Shown piece after piece: positions 8,116 to 16,402 of a stretch of DNA of 64,000 bases; positions within the stretch are counted from its first letter, which is position 1, and each line of letters begins with the position of its first letter. The stretch is from Phytoactinopolyspora halotolerans (GTDB lineage Bacteria > Actinomycetota > Actinomycetes > Jiangellales > Jiangellaceae): contig NZ_JAAGOA010000011.1 of NCBI RefSeq assembly GCF_010550675.1, positions 124,001 to 188,000 of the forward strand, read 5' to 3'. The position numbers were made by a program, and so were the translations under genes. Below the pieces are notes generated by a model. That model made no database searches, was not told the DNA's origin, and saw nothing but the letters and a program-made list of their open reading frames with translations.

Positions 8116-8826
8116 GTGCTCTACTGGCTGCTGAAGAAGGTGCTCCTCGGCCCGCTGTTGCGCATCTACTACCGGCCGTGGGCGGAAGGAACCGAGAACG
8201 TGCCGAAGGAGGGCCCGGCCATCCTGGCCGGAAACCACCTGACGGTGGTGGACTCCTTCTTCATGCCGCTGACGCTGGAACGCAAGGTCACCTTCTGGGC
8301 CAAGAGCGATTACTTCACCCAACCGGGGATCAAAGGCTGGTTCAAACGGTTCTTCTTCTCCCGGACCGGCAACCTGCCGGTGGACAGGTCGGGCGGTCGG
8401 GCGAGTGAGGCAGCGATGCGCAGCGCGCTGAAGCTGCTGCGGCAAGGTGAACTGCTGGGACTTTATCCGGAGGGTACCCGCTCGCCGGACGGTCGGCTCT
8501 ACCGAGGCAAGACGGGGGCCGCCCGGCTGGCCCTGGAAGCTAGGGTCCCGGTCATCCCCGTGGCGATGATCGGTACGGCGGAGATGCAGCCTCCGGGCCG
8601 CCTGATTCCGAAGCGGATGCGGCCCGGCGTCCGGTTCGGCAAGCCGCTGGACTTCAGCCGGTACGAGGGCATGGAGGCGGACCGCTACGTGTTGCGGGCC
8701 GTCACCGACGAGATCATGTATGCCCTGATGGAGCTCTCCGGGCAGGAGTACGTCGACGTGTACGCCGCGACGGTCAAGGCCAAGCTCGCGGCGGAGCAGC
8801 GCAAGGACGGCAAGGACACCGCGTAG
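8116..8826 (+). CDS. 1-acyl-sn-glycerol-3-phosphate acyltransferase (PlsC family)
   Basis: A 236-residue membrane-associated acyltransferase. It would transfer an acyl chain to lysophosphatidic acid to give phosphatidic acid for phospholipid synthesis. The HX4D catalytic motif is NHLTVVD, and the glycerol-phosphate binding motif is YPEGTRSPDG. The block RVPVIPVAMIG completes the family pattern, and the N-terminus is hydrophobic (VLYWLLKKVLLGPLL). GTG 8116 is chosen because it sits 7 nt after TAGTGT and starts at the conserved domain. The longer open frame upstream runs through a tandem repeat. It converges on the M42 peptidase gene. Confidence 0.92.
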   Translation: MLYWLLKKVLLGPLLRIYYRPWAEGTENVPKEGPAILAGNHLTVVDSFFMPLTLERKVTFWAKSDYFTQPGIKGWFKRFFFSRTGNLPVDRSGGRASEAAMRSALKLLRQGELLGLYPEGTRSPDGRLYRGKTGAARLALEARVPVIPVAMIGTAEMQPPGRLIPKRMRPGVRFGKPLDFSRYEGMEADRYVLRAVTDEIMYALMELSGQEYVDVYAATVKAKLAAEQRKDGKDTA

Positions 8827-8925
8827 TCTCCCCGCGTAACGACACCGCGTCACGTCCCCGCGGCGGGTGTCCGCGGCAGGTGTCCGGCGAAGGCACCGGT
8901 CGCAAGGACGCCACGCGACGTGGGG

Positions 8926-10089
8926 TCAGCCGTGCCGGCCGGGCGCGGTCTCGGGCTCGGGCTCTGCCGGCTGCACGCTGTGGCTGGGGAAGTCCTCCAG
9001 CTTGCCGGTGGGATCCTCGTCCCAGTCGGAGAAGGTCAGCGGACTGGTCAGGTAGATGGTCAGCAGCTCGGCGATGCGCTGGACGCCGTCCAGATGGGTA
9101 CGCTCATGCCCGTGGCTGGAGTCCACGCCGAAACCGACCAGAGCGGTGCGGGCCTCCATGCCGGACTCGATCGCCGGCGCCGCGTCGGACCGGTAGAAGC
9201 GATACACGTCTCGCCGGTACGGCAGCTGGTGCTCCTCGCACAGGCCGATGAGCCGTCGGGTGAGGTGGTAGTCGAACGGCCCGGTGGAATCCAGCATGCC
9301 GATGTTCACGGTGTCCTCGCGGGACTGCTGGCCCTCGCTGACCACGGCGTTGTCTACCGCGACGAGTTCGGCGACCCGGTCGTCCAGTCCGTGCGTGGCC
9401 CCCATCCCGACCTCCTCACCGATGGTGACCAGCAGGTACGCGTCGACGGGAAGAACGGCGTCGTGGTCGACCAGGGCCTTCACCGCCGCGAGACACGCGG
9501 CCAGTCCGGCCTTGTCATCGAGGTGGCGGGACTTGATGTAGCCGTTCGGGGTGATCTGCGGAGCCGCGTCGAGGGCGACGAAATCACCCACCCGGATGCC
9601 CAGATCATGCACGTCCGCGGCGCTGGCCACATCCTCGTCGATCCGGATCTCCACCTGGTGCCACCCGACGCCCTGGGTGTCGACGGCCTCGCCGAAGTTG
9701 TGCCCGCTGGACATCAACGGCAGCACGGTACCGGTGTAGATCTGAGTCAGGTCGTCGACGAACACCGTGACGTGCGCACCCTCGGCAAATCGCGCACTGT
9801 GGGTGCCGACCGGTACGACCTCGATGCGGCCGTTCTCCTTGACCCGCTTGACCATGCAGCCGATCGTGTCCGCGTGGACGGCGACCGCCCTAGCCGTGTC
9901 CGACGTCTCGCCGCGTAACGTCGCACGGAGCACGCCTCGTCGGGTGACCTGCATCGGCAGCCCCAGCTCGGCCAGATGGTCTCCGATGATCTGCATGACG
10001 GCGTCGGTGCGGCCCGACGGGCTCGGTGTGCGCAACAGCTCCAGCATGACGTTGCGCATGTAGTCCAGGTCGATCTCAAGGCGGTCCAT
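8926..10089 (-). CDS. M42-family metallopeptidase of the NAGGN osmolyte trio
   Basis: A 387-residue cocatalytic-metal peptidase. Metal ligands are visible in AVHADT, KSRHLDDKAG, TIGEEVG and SSHGHERTH. Long segments (DTIGCMVKRVKENGR, FVALDAAPQITPNG, DSTGPFDYHLTRRLI) match what I know of the M42 subfamily that accompanies N-acetylglutaminylglutamine amide synthesis (the trio_M42 family), rather than general glucanases or aminopeptidases. Its exact step is not settled; processing or turnover of the dipeptide is a reasonable inference. The other two trio genes lie at 16396-19973, about 6 kb away, whereas in proteobacteria the three are adjacent. Start ATG 10089 (MDRLEIDLDYM) is chosen over an upstream in-frame ATG lacking conservation. 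Confidence 0.88.
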   Translation of the reverse strand: MDRLEIDLDYMRNVMLELLRTPSPSGRTDAVMQIIGDHLAELGLPMQVTRRGVLRATLRGETSDTARAVAVHADTIGCMVKRVKENGRIEVVPVGTHSARFAEGAHVTVFVDDLTQIYTGTVLPLMSSGHNFGEAVDTQGVGWHQVEIRIDEDVASAADVHDLGIRVGDFVALDAAPQITPNGYIKSRHLDDKAGLAACLAAVKALVDHDAVLPVDAYLLVTIGEEVGMGATHGLDDRVAELVAVDNAVVSEGQQSREDTVNIGMLDSTGPFDYHLTRRLIGLCEEHQLPYRRDVYRFYRSDAAPAIESGMEARTALVGFGVDSSHGHERTHLDGVQRIAELLTIYLTSPLTFSDWDEDPTGKLEDFPSHSVQPAEPEPETAPGRHG

Positions 10090-10188
10090 GCGACTAAGGT
10101 TGGCACACTCGCCGCGGTGCCCTGCGAGCGCCTCGACCGGCGTCTCAGCCACAGCGTACCGGGTATCAACCCGTGCGTCCGCGGAGGG

Positions 10189-10194
10189 CAGAAT
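10189..10194 (+). promoter_or_regulatory. -10 hexamer, probable leaderless promoter of hydrolase
   Basis: CAGAAT is followed by 7 nt and then GTG at 10202 (ATG follows at 10205). The divergent M42 gene starts only 113 bp away, so both promoters share this short spacer. Confidence 0.4.
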
Positions 10195-10201
10195 CGGTGC
10201 C

Positions 10202-11011
10202 GTGATGGTGCGTTCCGCATTGCCGCTGCCGGTGACCGACTACGGTGGTACGGGGCCGGTCGTGCTTGCCTTGCACGGGCATTTCGGCTCCGCCCGGACA
10301 TTCGGCGCACTGGCATGGGAACTGCGCGGACGCGCCCGCGTGGTCGCCGTCGATCTGCGTGGGCACGGGCACGCCGAGCGCGGCGGACCATTCACCAGGG
10401 ACGCCTACGTGGGTGATGTCGCGGAGCTGGTGGCCGACTCAGGTGTGGCGCCCGCCGTCGTCTTCGGCCATTCCATGGGCGGGGTCACCGCCTTTCAGCT
10501 GGCGGCCCGTCGGCCGGAGCTGGTGCGCGCGGTGATCGTCGAGGAGGCACCGGCCGTCGTGCAGCCGTTGACACTGGACGTGCGGGACTGGCCGCGGCGA
10601 GCGCCGACGCTGACCGAACTGGGGGTGGCCATCCAGCGGCGGGGCGTGCCGGATCCGTCGTACTTTCTGCAGGGCGCGATCCGCTACCCGGATGGGTGGG
10701 GCCTCGGTTTCGACTACGACGACATGATGCGGTCGCAGGAGCTGCTGGTCGGCGATTGGTGGGCCGATTGGACGTCCGTGACGGCCCCGGTCCTGCTCAT
10801 GCACGGCACACGCAGCGAGGTACTGCCGACCGTCCACGCGCACGAGATGGTCCGGCGTCGCCCGGAGACGTCGTACGTCGAATTCGACGGCTGCGGGCAT
10901 TGGATTCATGATGACGACGTCCGGGGCGTCGCCGCCGCCGTCGCTGGATTCCTGGAGACGGTGGACGCACCAGCGGGCCGCGACCACCGGGCATCACGCG
11001 AGGCCTCGTGA
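10202..11011 (+). CDS. Alpha/beta-fold hydrolase
   Basis: A 269-residue hydrolase. Motifs: LALHGHFGSARTFG (oxyanion hole), VAVDLRGHGHA, nucleophile Ser in VVFGHSMGG, acid near HGTRSEVLPT, and His in DGCGHWIHDDD. The overall pattern is that of small-molecule alpha/beta hydrolases such as haloalkane dehalogenase or lactone/ester hydrolases. The substrate cannot be assigned. GTG 10202 has a -10-like hexamer at 7 nt and ATG 10205 is an equally possible start. Divergent from the M42 peptidase; convergent with the cytosine permease with only 20 bp between. Confidence 0.88.
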   Translation: MMVRSALPLPVTDYGGTGPVVLALHGHFGSARTFGALAWELRGRARVVAVDLRGHGHAERGGPFTRDAYVGDVAELVADSGVAPAVVFGHSMGGVTAFQLAARRPELVRAVIVEEAPAVVQPLTLDVRDWPRRAPTLTELGVAIQRRGVPDPSYFLQGAIRYPDGWGLGFDYDDMMRSQELLVGDWWADWTSVTAPVLLMHGTRSEVLPTVHAHEMVRRRPETSYVEFDGCGHWIHDDDVRGVAAAVAGFLETVDAPAGRDHRASREAS

Positions 11012-11031
11012 TCACGGACGCTTCCGAGGTG

Positions 11032-12333
11032 CTATGACGTCGCCGCTCGTGGCCGCGACAGGGCGCCGACGATCACCGGGATGAGCGCGGCGACGAGGAT
11101 GCCGTTGACGGGCGGTATTCCCCAGCCCCACTCATCGGTGGCCTTCGCGACCAGTGCTCCGGCGGCATAGGCGGCGATGTTCCCCCAGCGTACTGGGGCG
11201 AACGCGTAGGTCGACGGTGACGGCAGCCCGCGCCGCCAACGCGCCCACCAGTCGCCGATGATGACGCCGCCGACCGGCGGGATGATGATTCCCAGCCAGT
11301 TCAGGTAGGTGATCAGATTGTCGTAGATGCCGGTCACGGCCAGTGCGGTGCCGATCAGCACGCCACCGATGACGTAAGGCTTCTTCGACCGGGAATCGGC
11401 TATCTCGGCGCCGGCCACGCCGAAGTTGTACGCGGTGTTGTCGTTGGTGGTCCAGAGGTTGCCGACCAGGAAGACGACACCCCAGCCGGTGAGGCCCAGG
11501 CCGTACAGCACGAGCACGAAGTCGGGCTCGCCGAAGGCGATGGCGCCGATGGCGCCGAAGAACAACATGAGGAACTGTCCGACCAGGAAGGCGACGAGCG
11601 AGGCACCGAAGCCCTGACGCGGGTTCCGCGCGAACCGCGTCCAGTTGGGCGCCTGCGTGCCGCCCGAGGCGAAGGTGCCGACGATGATGGTGATCGCGGC
11701 GGCCACGCTCATGGTGGCGGTGGGCTCCTGCTCCAGCATGCCGGACACCCCGCCCACCTCGTCGAACGAGCGCACGGTCACCCAGGCGGCGAGCACGAGC
11801 AGGAGGGGGACGGAGACCACGGACAGTCCGTACATGCCGCGGTAGCCGAAGTACGCCGTGGCGCCCATCACCAGGCCGCCCGCCACCATCAGCAGCCGCT
11901 CGGCGGTGTCGCCCTCCCAGCCGGCCGCCTGCGCGACAAACTGGGCGAGCGTGGCGACGGTGACCCCGTACCAGCCCACCTGTGTCCCGCCCAGCAGCAA
12001 TGAGCTCAGCTTCGATCCCTTGTCGCCGAACGCGTAGCGACACATCACGACGGTGGTCAGGCCGGTGCGGGTCCCGATCCCGCCCAGGATGGCGACGTAG
12101 AGCCCGAGGACCACGCTGCCGAAGACCAGTACACCCATGAGCGGCCAGAACTCGAACGCGGCACCGACCTGAGCGCCGGCCAGCATGGTGGGCGTGAAGA
12201 AGGTGAATCCGAGCAGGACGATCGACACCGAGAACAGTGACTTGCGCGCGTGCGCCGGAACGGGGTCGACCGGGTAGTCGGGGTCGACCGGGCGTTCCGG
12301 GGTGGCGCTGGGGGCCTCAGGGTTGCTCGTCAT
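11032..12333 (-). CDS. Cytosine/purine permease, NCS1 family (CodB-like)
   Basis: A 433-residue integral membrane transporter with about 12 hydrophobic segments. It matches the CodB branch of the nucleobase:cation symporter-1 family, for example GTFASGGTQAPNWTRF in the middle and TTNDNTAYNFG. It would import cytosine with a proton or sodium ion. Its start overlaps the deaminase gene by 17 bases, so uptake and deamination are encoded as one unit. The pair diverges from a PucR-type regulator, a class often controlling nucleobase catabolism. N-terminal ~30 residues are Pro-rich and cytoplasmic. Confidence 0.92.
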   Translation of the reverse strand: MTSNPEAPSATPERPVDPDYPVDPVPAHARKSLFSVSIVLLGFTFFTPTMLAGAQVGAAFEFWPLMGVLVFGSVVLGLYVAILGGIGTRTGLTTVVMCRYAFGDKGSKLSSLLLGGTQVGWYGVTVATLAQFVAQAAGWEGDTAERLLMVAGGLVMGATAYFGYRGMYGLSVVSVPLLLVLAAWVTVRSFDEVGGVSGMLEQEPTATMSVAAAITIIVGTFASGGTQAPNWTRFARNPRQGFGASLVAFLVGQFLMLFFGAIGAIAFGEPDFVLVLYGLGLTGWGVVFLVGNLWTTNDNTAYNFGVAGAEIADSRSKKPYVIGGVLIGTALAVTGIYDNLITYLNWLGIIIPPVGGVIIGDWWARWRRGLPSPSTYAFAPVRWGNIAAYAAGALVAKATDEWGWGIPPVNGILVAALIPVIVGALSRPRAATS

Positions 12334-12847
12334 CGCCGATATCCTCTCTCCACAGCGCGGGGTGTTCCGCGATGAACCGCTCCATCAAGCTCACGCATGC
12401 GCGGTCGTCGAGGATGATCACCTCGACACCGTGGTCAGCCAGCCAGTCGTGTCCGCCGCTGAACGTCGTCGCCTCGCCGATGAGCACCCGCGAGATGCCG
12501 AACTGCCGGACCAGCCCGCTGCAGTACCAGCACGGCGACAACGTCGTCACCATGGTGGTGCCGCGGTAGCTGCGCTGACGACCCGCGGCTCGGAATGCGG
12601 AGGTCTCCGCGTGCAGGGACGGATCCCCGTCCTGCACCCGGCGATTGTGGCCGCGGCCGAGCACCTCACCGTCGGCGCCGATGAGGGCGGCCCCGATCGG
12701 CACACCGCCCTCGGCCAGACCGGCGCGTGCCTCGGCCACGGCGACGCCCAGCCAGTCCCGTAGCACGTCCTCAGCGGGTGCTGGCTGTTGCCGTGCTGAC
12801 TGCTGTGCCGACCGTTGTGCTGATTGCGGTTCCCGTTCCAGACTCAA
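12317..12847 (-). CDS. Cytosine deaminase, fungal FCY1-like (CDA superfamily)
   Basis: A 176-residue zinc deaminase converting cytosine to uracil and ammonia. Zinc ligands and proton donor are in SLHAETSA (His and Glu) and SPCWYCSG (two Cys). The C-terminal half (GISRVLIGEATTFSGG, VIILDDRACVSLMERFI, WREDIGD) closely follows yeast cytosine deaminase, which is unrelated to the bacterial CodA amidohydrolase. Its direct overlap with a CodB-like permease supports cytosine as substrate. The first ~25 residues are Gln/Ser/Ala-rich and may be untranslated. Substrate specificity is inferred from the motif match and the operon. Confidence 0.88.
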   Translation of the reverse strand: MSLEREPQSAQRSAQQSARQQPAPAEDVLRDWLGVAVAEARAGLAEGGVPIGAALIGADGEVLGRGHNRRVQDGDPSLHAETSAFRAAGRQRSYRGTTMVTTLSPCWYCSGLVRQFGISRVLIGEATTFSGGHDWLADHGVEVIILDDRACVSLMERFIAEHPALWREDIGDDEQP

Positions 12848-13142
12848 CCGGCGACCTCCATGTCTCCTCTTCGCATCGAGCGCCCGCGCGGCCCCGCGGG
12901 CCGAAACCCGGCCGGCGACGGTGCAGGAGCGGGTTCAACAAAGCCCGCTCCCGGCGGTGCACATGTCACGGGCCAGGGGGGAAGAGGCCGGAGGGACTTG
13001 ACCGGCACTCAGCACAGGAGCAGGCGGTATCAGCCTGCTGTCTGACGGAATGCGCGGCAACGGACAATACGTCAGCTTTATGCGCCACGATCCAAGACGA
13101 AGCGTCCTTGATTGCGGCCGAGATTTACGAGACGGTCATCTC
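12848..13142. other. Divergent regulatory spacer between cytosine genes and pucR-like gene
   Basis: About 295 bp without a supported gene. It must carry the promoters of both the deaminase/permease unit and the PucR-like regulator, and is the likely site of PucR control. I see no clear palindrome strong enough to call an operator. Confidence 0.5.
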
Positions 13143-14735
13143 ATGTCTCTGACGCTGCGGGAGATCCTCGATCTGGCCGAGGTCAAGGCCGCCGCACCGG
13201 CCCTCACCACCCGGCAGGCCGGCCTGAACCGGGCTGTCACCTGGGCCCACTCGAGTGAGATCTTCGAGATCGGCCCACTGCTCTCAGGTGGCGAACTGCT
13301 GCTGACCACAGGTCTGGGCCTCTCCGGCGTGGACGCAGGCGCTCGCCGGTATTGGATCCGCGATCTCGCTGAGCGGCGCGTGAGTGCCGTTGCGATCGAG
13401 GTGGGTCGTTCCTTCGCCACCGTGCCGGAGGAGCTGGTCGACGAGGCGGATCGGAGCGGCATGCCGCTGATCCGGTTGGACCGGGTGGTGCCGTTCGAGC
13501 GGATCTGCCGCGCGGTCAATACCGTGCTGCTGAACCGGGAGAGCGTCGCCGTCCGGCTTGCCGACGGACTGAGCGACCGGCTCTTCGCGACGCTGGCGGG
13601 TGGCGGGCTGGCTGCCGTCGCACGTAACGCTGCCGAGCAGATCGGACGGGCGGTCACGGTGTCGACCGTGGCCGGCCGGGTTGTCACCGCAGGCGGCCTG
13701 ACTTCGCCGAAGGCGCTGCGGAGAGCGGTCGCGGAGACAGCGGCGCGGGCGGACATCTTCGTCGACGGGCGGCCCTGGGGTGAGGTACGGATCGCCGCGG
13801 ACGACGGCGCGGGGCGATCCCGTGCGGGAAGTGCGGATGCGCAGCCGGCGGATGCGCGGACTGACGAGGCATGGCCGGCCGACGTGTGGACGGCGGACGC
13901 GCTGGCACTGGCTGCCCGCCGGATCGCGGCAGCGGCCGCCGTTGCCGTCGCACACCTCGGTGACTCGTCCGGCGAGCCTGGGACGGCGGCGACCCCGCTG
14001 CTGCAGGACCTGGTGGACGGCGTGCCGGTAGCCGAGCAGGAATTGGTGGTGCGAGCCGGGCTGGCGGGGCTGCACCCACCGGCCGGCGCCGCCGTGCTCG
14101 GTGTGGTGGCGCATGCACGGGAACCGGCGGCCGGGACGGCGCTGATCCGGTCCGCAGCCGCTACCGGCGGTCACGGTGTCCTGATCGGTCGTGTGCGCGG
14201 GCAGCTGCTGGGCATCGTCGTCGCCGAGGCCGCCGCGGCAGACCCGGCCGGAGCCTTCGCCGAGCGGCTGCGCGCGGGAGCAGAACGGCAGGACCAGGAC
14301 GGCGCAGGGGAGACGTTGACCGGCGCCGTCGGACCGCCCGTTCCGCTGGCTGACGCCGGCCGCTCGTTGCGGGAGGCACGGGCCGCGGCCGAGTACATGC
14401 GCGACGGCATCCGGACGTGGCGGGAGACGGTCGCTGACCGCCTGCTGGGCCTGCTCGACGACGAGTCCCGCGCGCACCTTGTCGACGATCTGCTCGGCTC
14501 GTTGCGCCGCTGGGACGCGGCGCACGGCAGCGACCTGGTGCGTACCGTCGACGTCTACCTCCGGTACGGGTGTAGCCCGAGCCGAGCCGCCGCCGAGTTG
14601 CACCTGCGCCGGCAGTCCCTGCACCAGCGGCTCAACCGGGCGGAACAACTCCTCGGCTTCCGCCTCGACGATCCGGCGAGCGCCGCCGCGCTGCTGCTCG
14701 CAGCCCGGGCGGCACGCGCGGACACCCACCCGTAG
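13143..14735 (+). CDS. PucR-family transcriptional regulator
   Basis: A 530-residue regulator. The N-terminal PucR ligand domain (about 1-125; LTLREILDLAEVKAAAPAL, WAHSSEI) is followed by a variable middle, a GGDEF-like CdaR segment, and the C-terminal helix-turn-helix (VDVYLRYGCSPSRAAAELHLRRQSLHQRL in pieces). PucR proteins sense nucleobase or nitrogen-rich metabolites. Divergent position from the cytosine permease/deaminase pair strongly suggests control of those genes. ATG 13143 starts exactly at the conserved domain; the open frame upstream adds unconserved residues. Confidence 0.92.
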   Translation: MSLTLREILDLAEVKAAAPALTTRQAGLNRAVTWAHSSEIFEIGPLLSGGELLLTTGLGLSGVDAGARRYWIRDLAERRVSAVAIEVGRSFATVPEELVDEADRSGMPLIRLDRVVPFERICRAVNTVLLNRESVAVRLADGLSDRLFATLAGGGLAAVARNAAEQIGRAVTVSTVAGRVVTAGGLTSPKALRRAVAETAARADIFVDGRPWGEVRIAADDGAGRSRAGSADAQPADARTDEAWPADVWTADALALAARRIAAAAAVAVAHLGDSSGEPGTAATPLLQDLVDGVPVAEQELVVRAGLAGLHPPAGAAVLGVVAHAREPAAGTALIRSAAATGGHGVLIGRVRGQLLGIVVAEAAAADPAGAFAERLRAGAERQDQDGAGETLTGAVGPPVPLADAGRSLREARAAAEYMRDGIRTWRETVADRLLGLLDDESRAHLVDDLLGSLRRWDAAHGSDLVRTVDVYLRYGCSPSRAAAELHLRRQSLHQRLNRAEQLLGFRLDDPASAAALLLAARAARADTHP

Positions 14736-14780
14736 TCATCAACCGTTGTGCCGTACGGGGGCCGGTCTCACGGTCGATGA
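14736..14780. terminator. Weak bidirectional hairpin between convergent genes
   Basis: TCATCAACCGT (14736-14746) pairs with ACGGTCGATGA (14770-14780) with one mismatch and a 23-nt loop. It lies just after the pucR-like stop and before the M48 protease stop. There is no U-tract, so it is only a possible terminator. Confidence 0.35.
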
Positions 14781-14806
14781 TCACAGGAAAGGGCGGGACG
14801 TGGTGG

Positions 14807-16294
14807 TCAGGCTGGGTCCATCTCCAGCTGTGGCCCGTAGTCGGCGTGGACCCCGCTGCGCGCCAACCAGTCCCGCAGGATCGGTACTTGATTGGCCGGA
14901 TCCGCGACCACGGCCGCGATGAACTCGTCCAGCTTGATCTCCTGGCCGGCCAGGTCGAGCAGTCGCGGGGCGGACGACCAGGACAGGGTCCAGCGGGCGG
15001 AACCGTGGTCGATCAGCGCCGCCTCCACAGCGCGGGCGATCACGTGGTCGAGCAGCCGCTCACCGTCGTTCCAGCCAGCGTTGACCAGCTCGGCCCGCAG
15101 CTGGGGCGCATGACCGCGAGCCAGCGCCTCGAACGCGTCGTCCAGTCGAGGCTGCGGCGATCCGACGAGTCGCTGCCCGGCCGTGGCCAGGTCTCGCGCC
15201 GCCTCCCGGTTGGCAGCGACATACATGCCACGAGCGACGAGGTCCTCCCAACTGGCCGTGGGCAGAGCCAACGCCGGCGGGGCCAGTAGCGACTCTTCGA
15301 CCTGCCTGGCCATCGCCGCCGGATCGGCCAGCAGCGTGGTAGCCGGTCGGTCGTCCGGCCGCGCGTCCGGCTCCGGGGCCCGCTCGATCGCTGCCAGCCG
15401 CTCCGGCAGCGCGGGATGCGAGTCGTACGGCGAGCGCTCGCCCTCTTCGGCGACGACGGCGGCCATCTCGCGCTGCCGTACCGGGTCGGTGACCATGGCG
15501 TGGAAGCCGCCGAACAGGTCGTCCGGGCGGGATTGTGCCGGCCCGATGAGGCCGAGATACGACTCGAGGAAATGGCCCCAGGCGGGTGCGATGCCGTGGA
15601 CCTTGCGCAGCGCGCCGGCGGCTGCCGCCCGGCCCGCCACCGCCACCGAGTGCTCGTCCGCCTCCAACTCCTGCCGTCGGGAGACGGCTTGCGAGACGCG
15701 GAGGTAGAACTTCGCGTAGCCGACGAAGATCTTCTGGACTAACGGGTGCTTCTCCAACCCTTGCACGGTGGCGATGAGCGAGATCCGGCCGCGATAGACG
15801 GGAGCGCCGAGCCGGGTGTGCGACCCGGAATAGTGTCCGAGCTCATGAGCCAGAACCGAGCGCATCTCGCTCACGGTCATCGTCATCAGCAGCGGCATGC
15901 CGATGTACATGCGACGTTTCGTCGCTTTCAGGCCGAGATACCGGGTGTCCTCGGCGACGGCGGCATTGACGTCGGCGATGATCCGGATCTCGTCCGGCGG
16001 CCGGGTCTGCACCCGTTCGGCGAGTTCGGTGACGTTGCGCCAGAGCTCCGGCTCGTCGCCGGTGCCGACCGGGACGCCGTTCTCGCCGCCGGAGCGGCGT
16101 CTGGAGACCACGATCAGTGCTCTGATCAGTGCGATCGCCACCATTGTGAGGACGAGTGCCGCCTGCAGGCCTTGCCCGCCACGGCTGATCGAGCCGATAT
16201 CGATGACGATCGCGGCGACGACGATGATGCCGACAAGAAGGTAGAAACCGCTCAGCAGGCCGAGCGCAGTTGCTGCACGTAATGCGACTTTCAT
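14807..16294 (-). CDS. M48-family membrane zinc metalloprotease
   Basis: A 495-residue HtpX/Ste24-like protease. Two N-terminal membrane helices (about 10-33 and 42-62) are followed by the catalytic domain with the zinc motif LAHELGHYSGSH (near residue 148) and the third ligand in SRRQELEADEHSV. The second half (about 290-495) is a less conserved soluble extension. These enzymes degrade misfolded membrane proteins. The start ATG 16294 has AGGAG upstream. Convergent with the pucR-like gene. Target proteins are not evident. Confidence 0.92.
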   Translation of the reverse strand: MKVALRAATALGLLSGFYLLVGIIVVAAIVIDIGSISRGGQGLQAALVLTMVAIALIRALIVVSRRRSGGENGVPVGTGDEPELWRNVTELAERVQTRPPDEIRIIADVNAAVAEDTRYLGLKATKRRMYIGMPLLMTMTVSEMRSVLAHELGHYSGSHTRLGAPVYRGRISLIATVQGLEKHPLVQKIFVGYAKFYLRVSQAVSRRQELEADEHSVAVAGRAAAAGALRKVHGIAPAWGHFLESYLGLIGPAQSRPDDLFGGFHAMVTDPVRQREMAAVVAEEGERSPYDSHPALPERLAAIERAPEPDARPDDRPATTLLADPAAMARQVEESLLAPPALALPTASWEDLVARGMYVAANREAARDLATAGQRLVGSPQPRLDDAFEALARGHAPQLRAELVNAGWNDGERLLDHVIARAVEAALIDHGSARWTLSWSSAPRLLDLAGQEIKLDEFIAAVVADPANQVPILRDWLARSGVHADYGPQLEMDPA

Positions 16295-16370
16295 AGCTAT
16301 GAACTCCTGGCAGTGATCAAGAAGAACCGCAGGAGCGTAGCACTACCGGGTGACAACGGGAAGGCGCGTC

Positions 16371-16402
16371 GTCACCGAGTCACCGAGTCACCGATTCACC
16401 GA
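16371..16402. repeat. 8-bp tandem repeat, four copies, over a stop codon
   Basis: GTCACCGA occurs at 16371, 16379 and 16387, then TTCACCGA at 16395. The last unit contains the stop codon of the NAGGN synthetase on the minus strand, so slippage here could alter its C-terminus. Confidence 0.75.
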
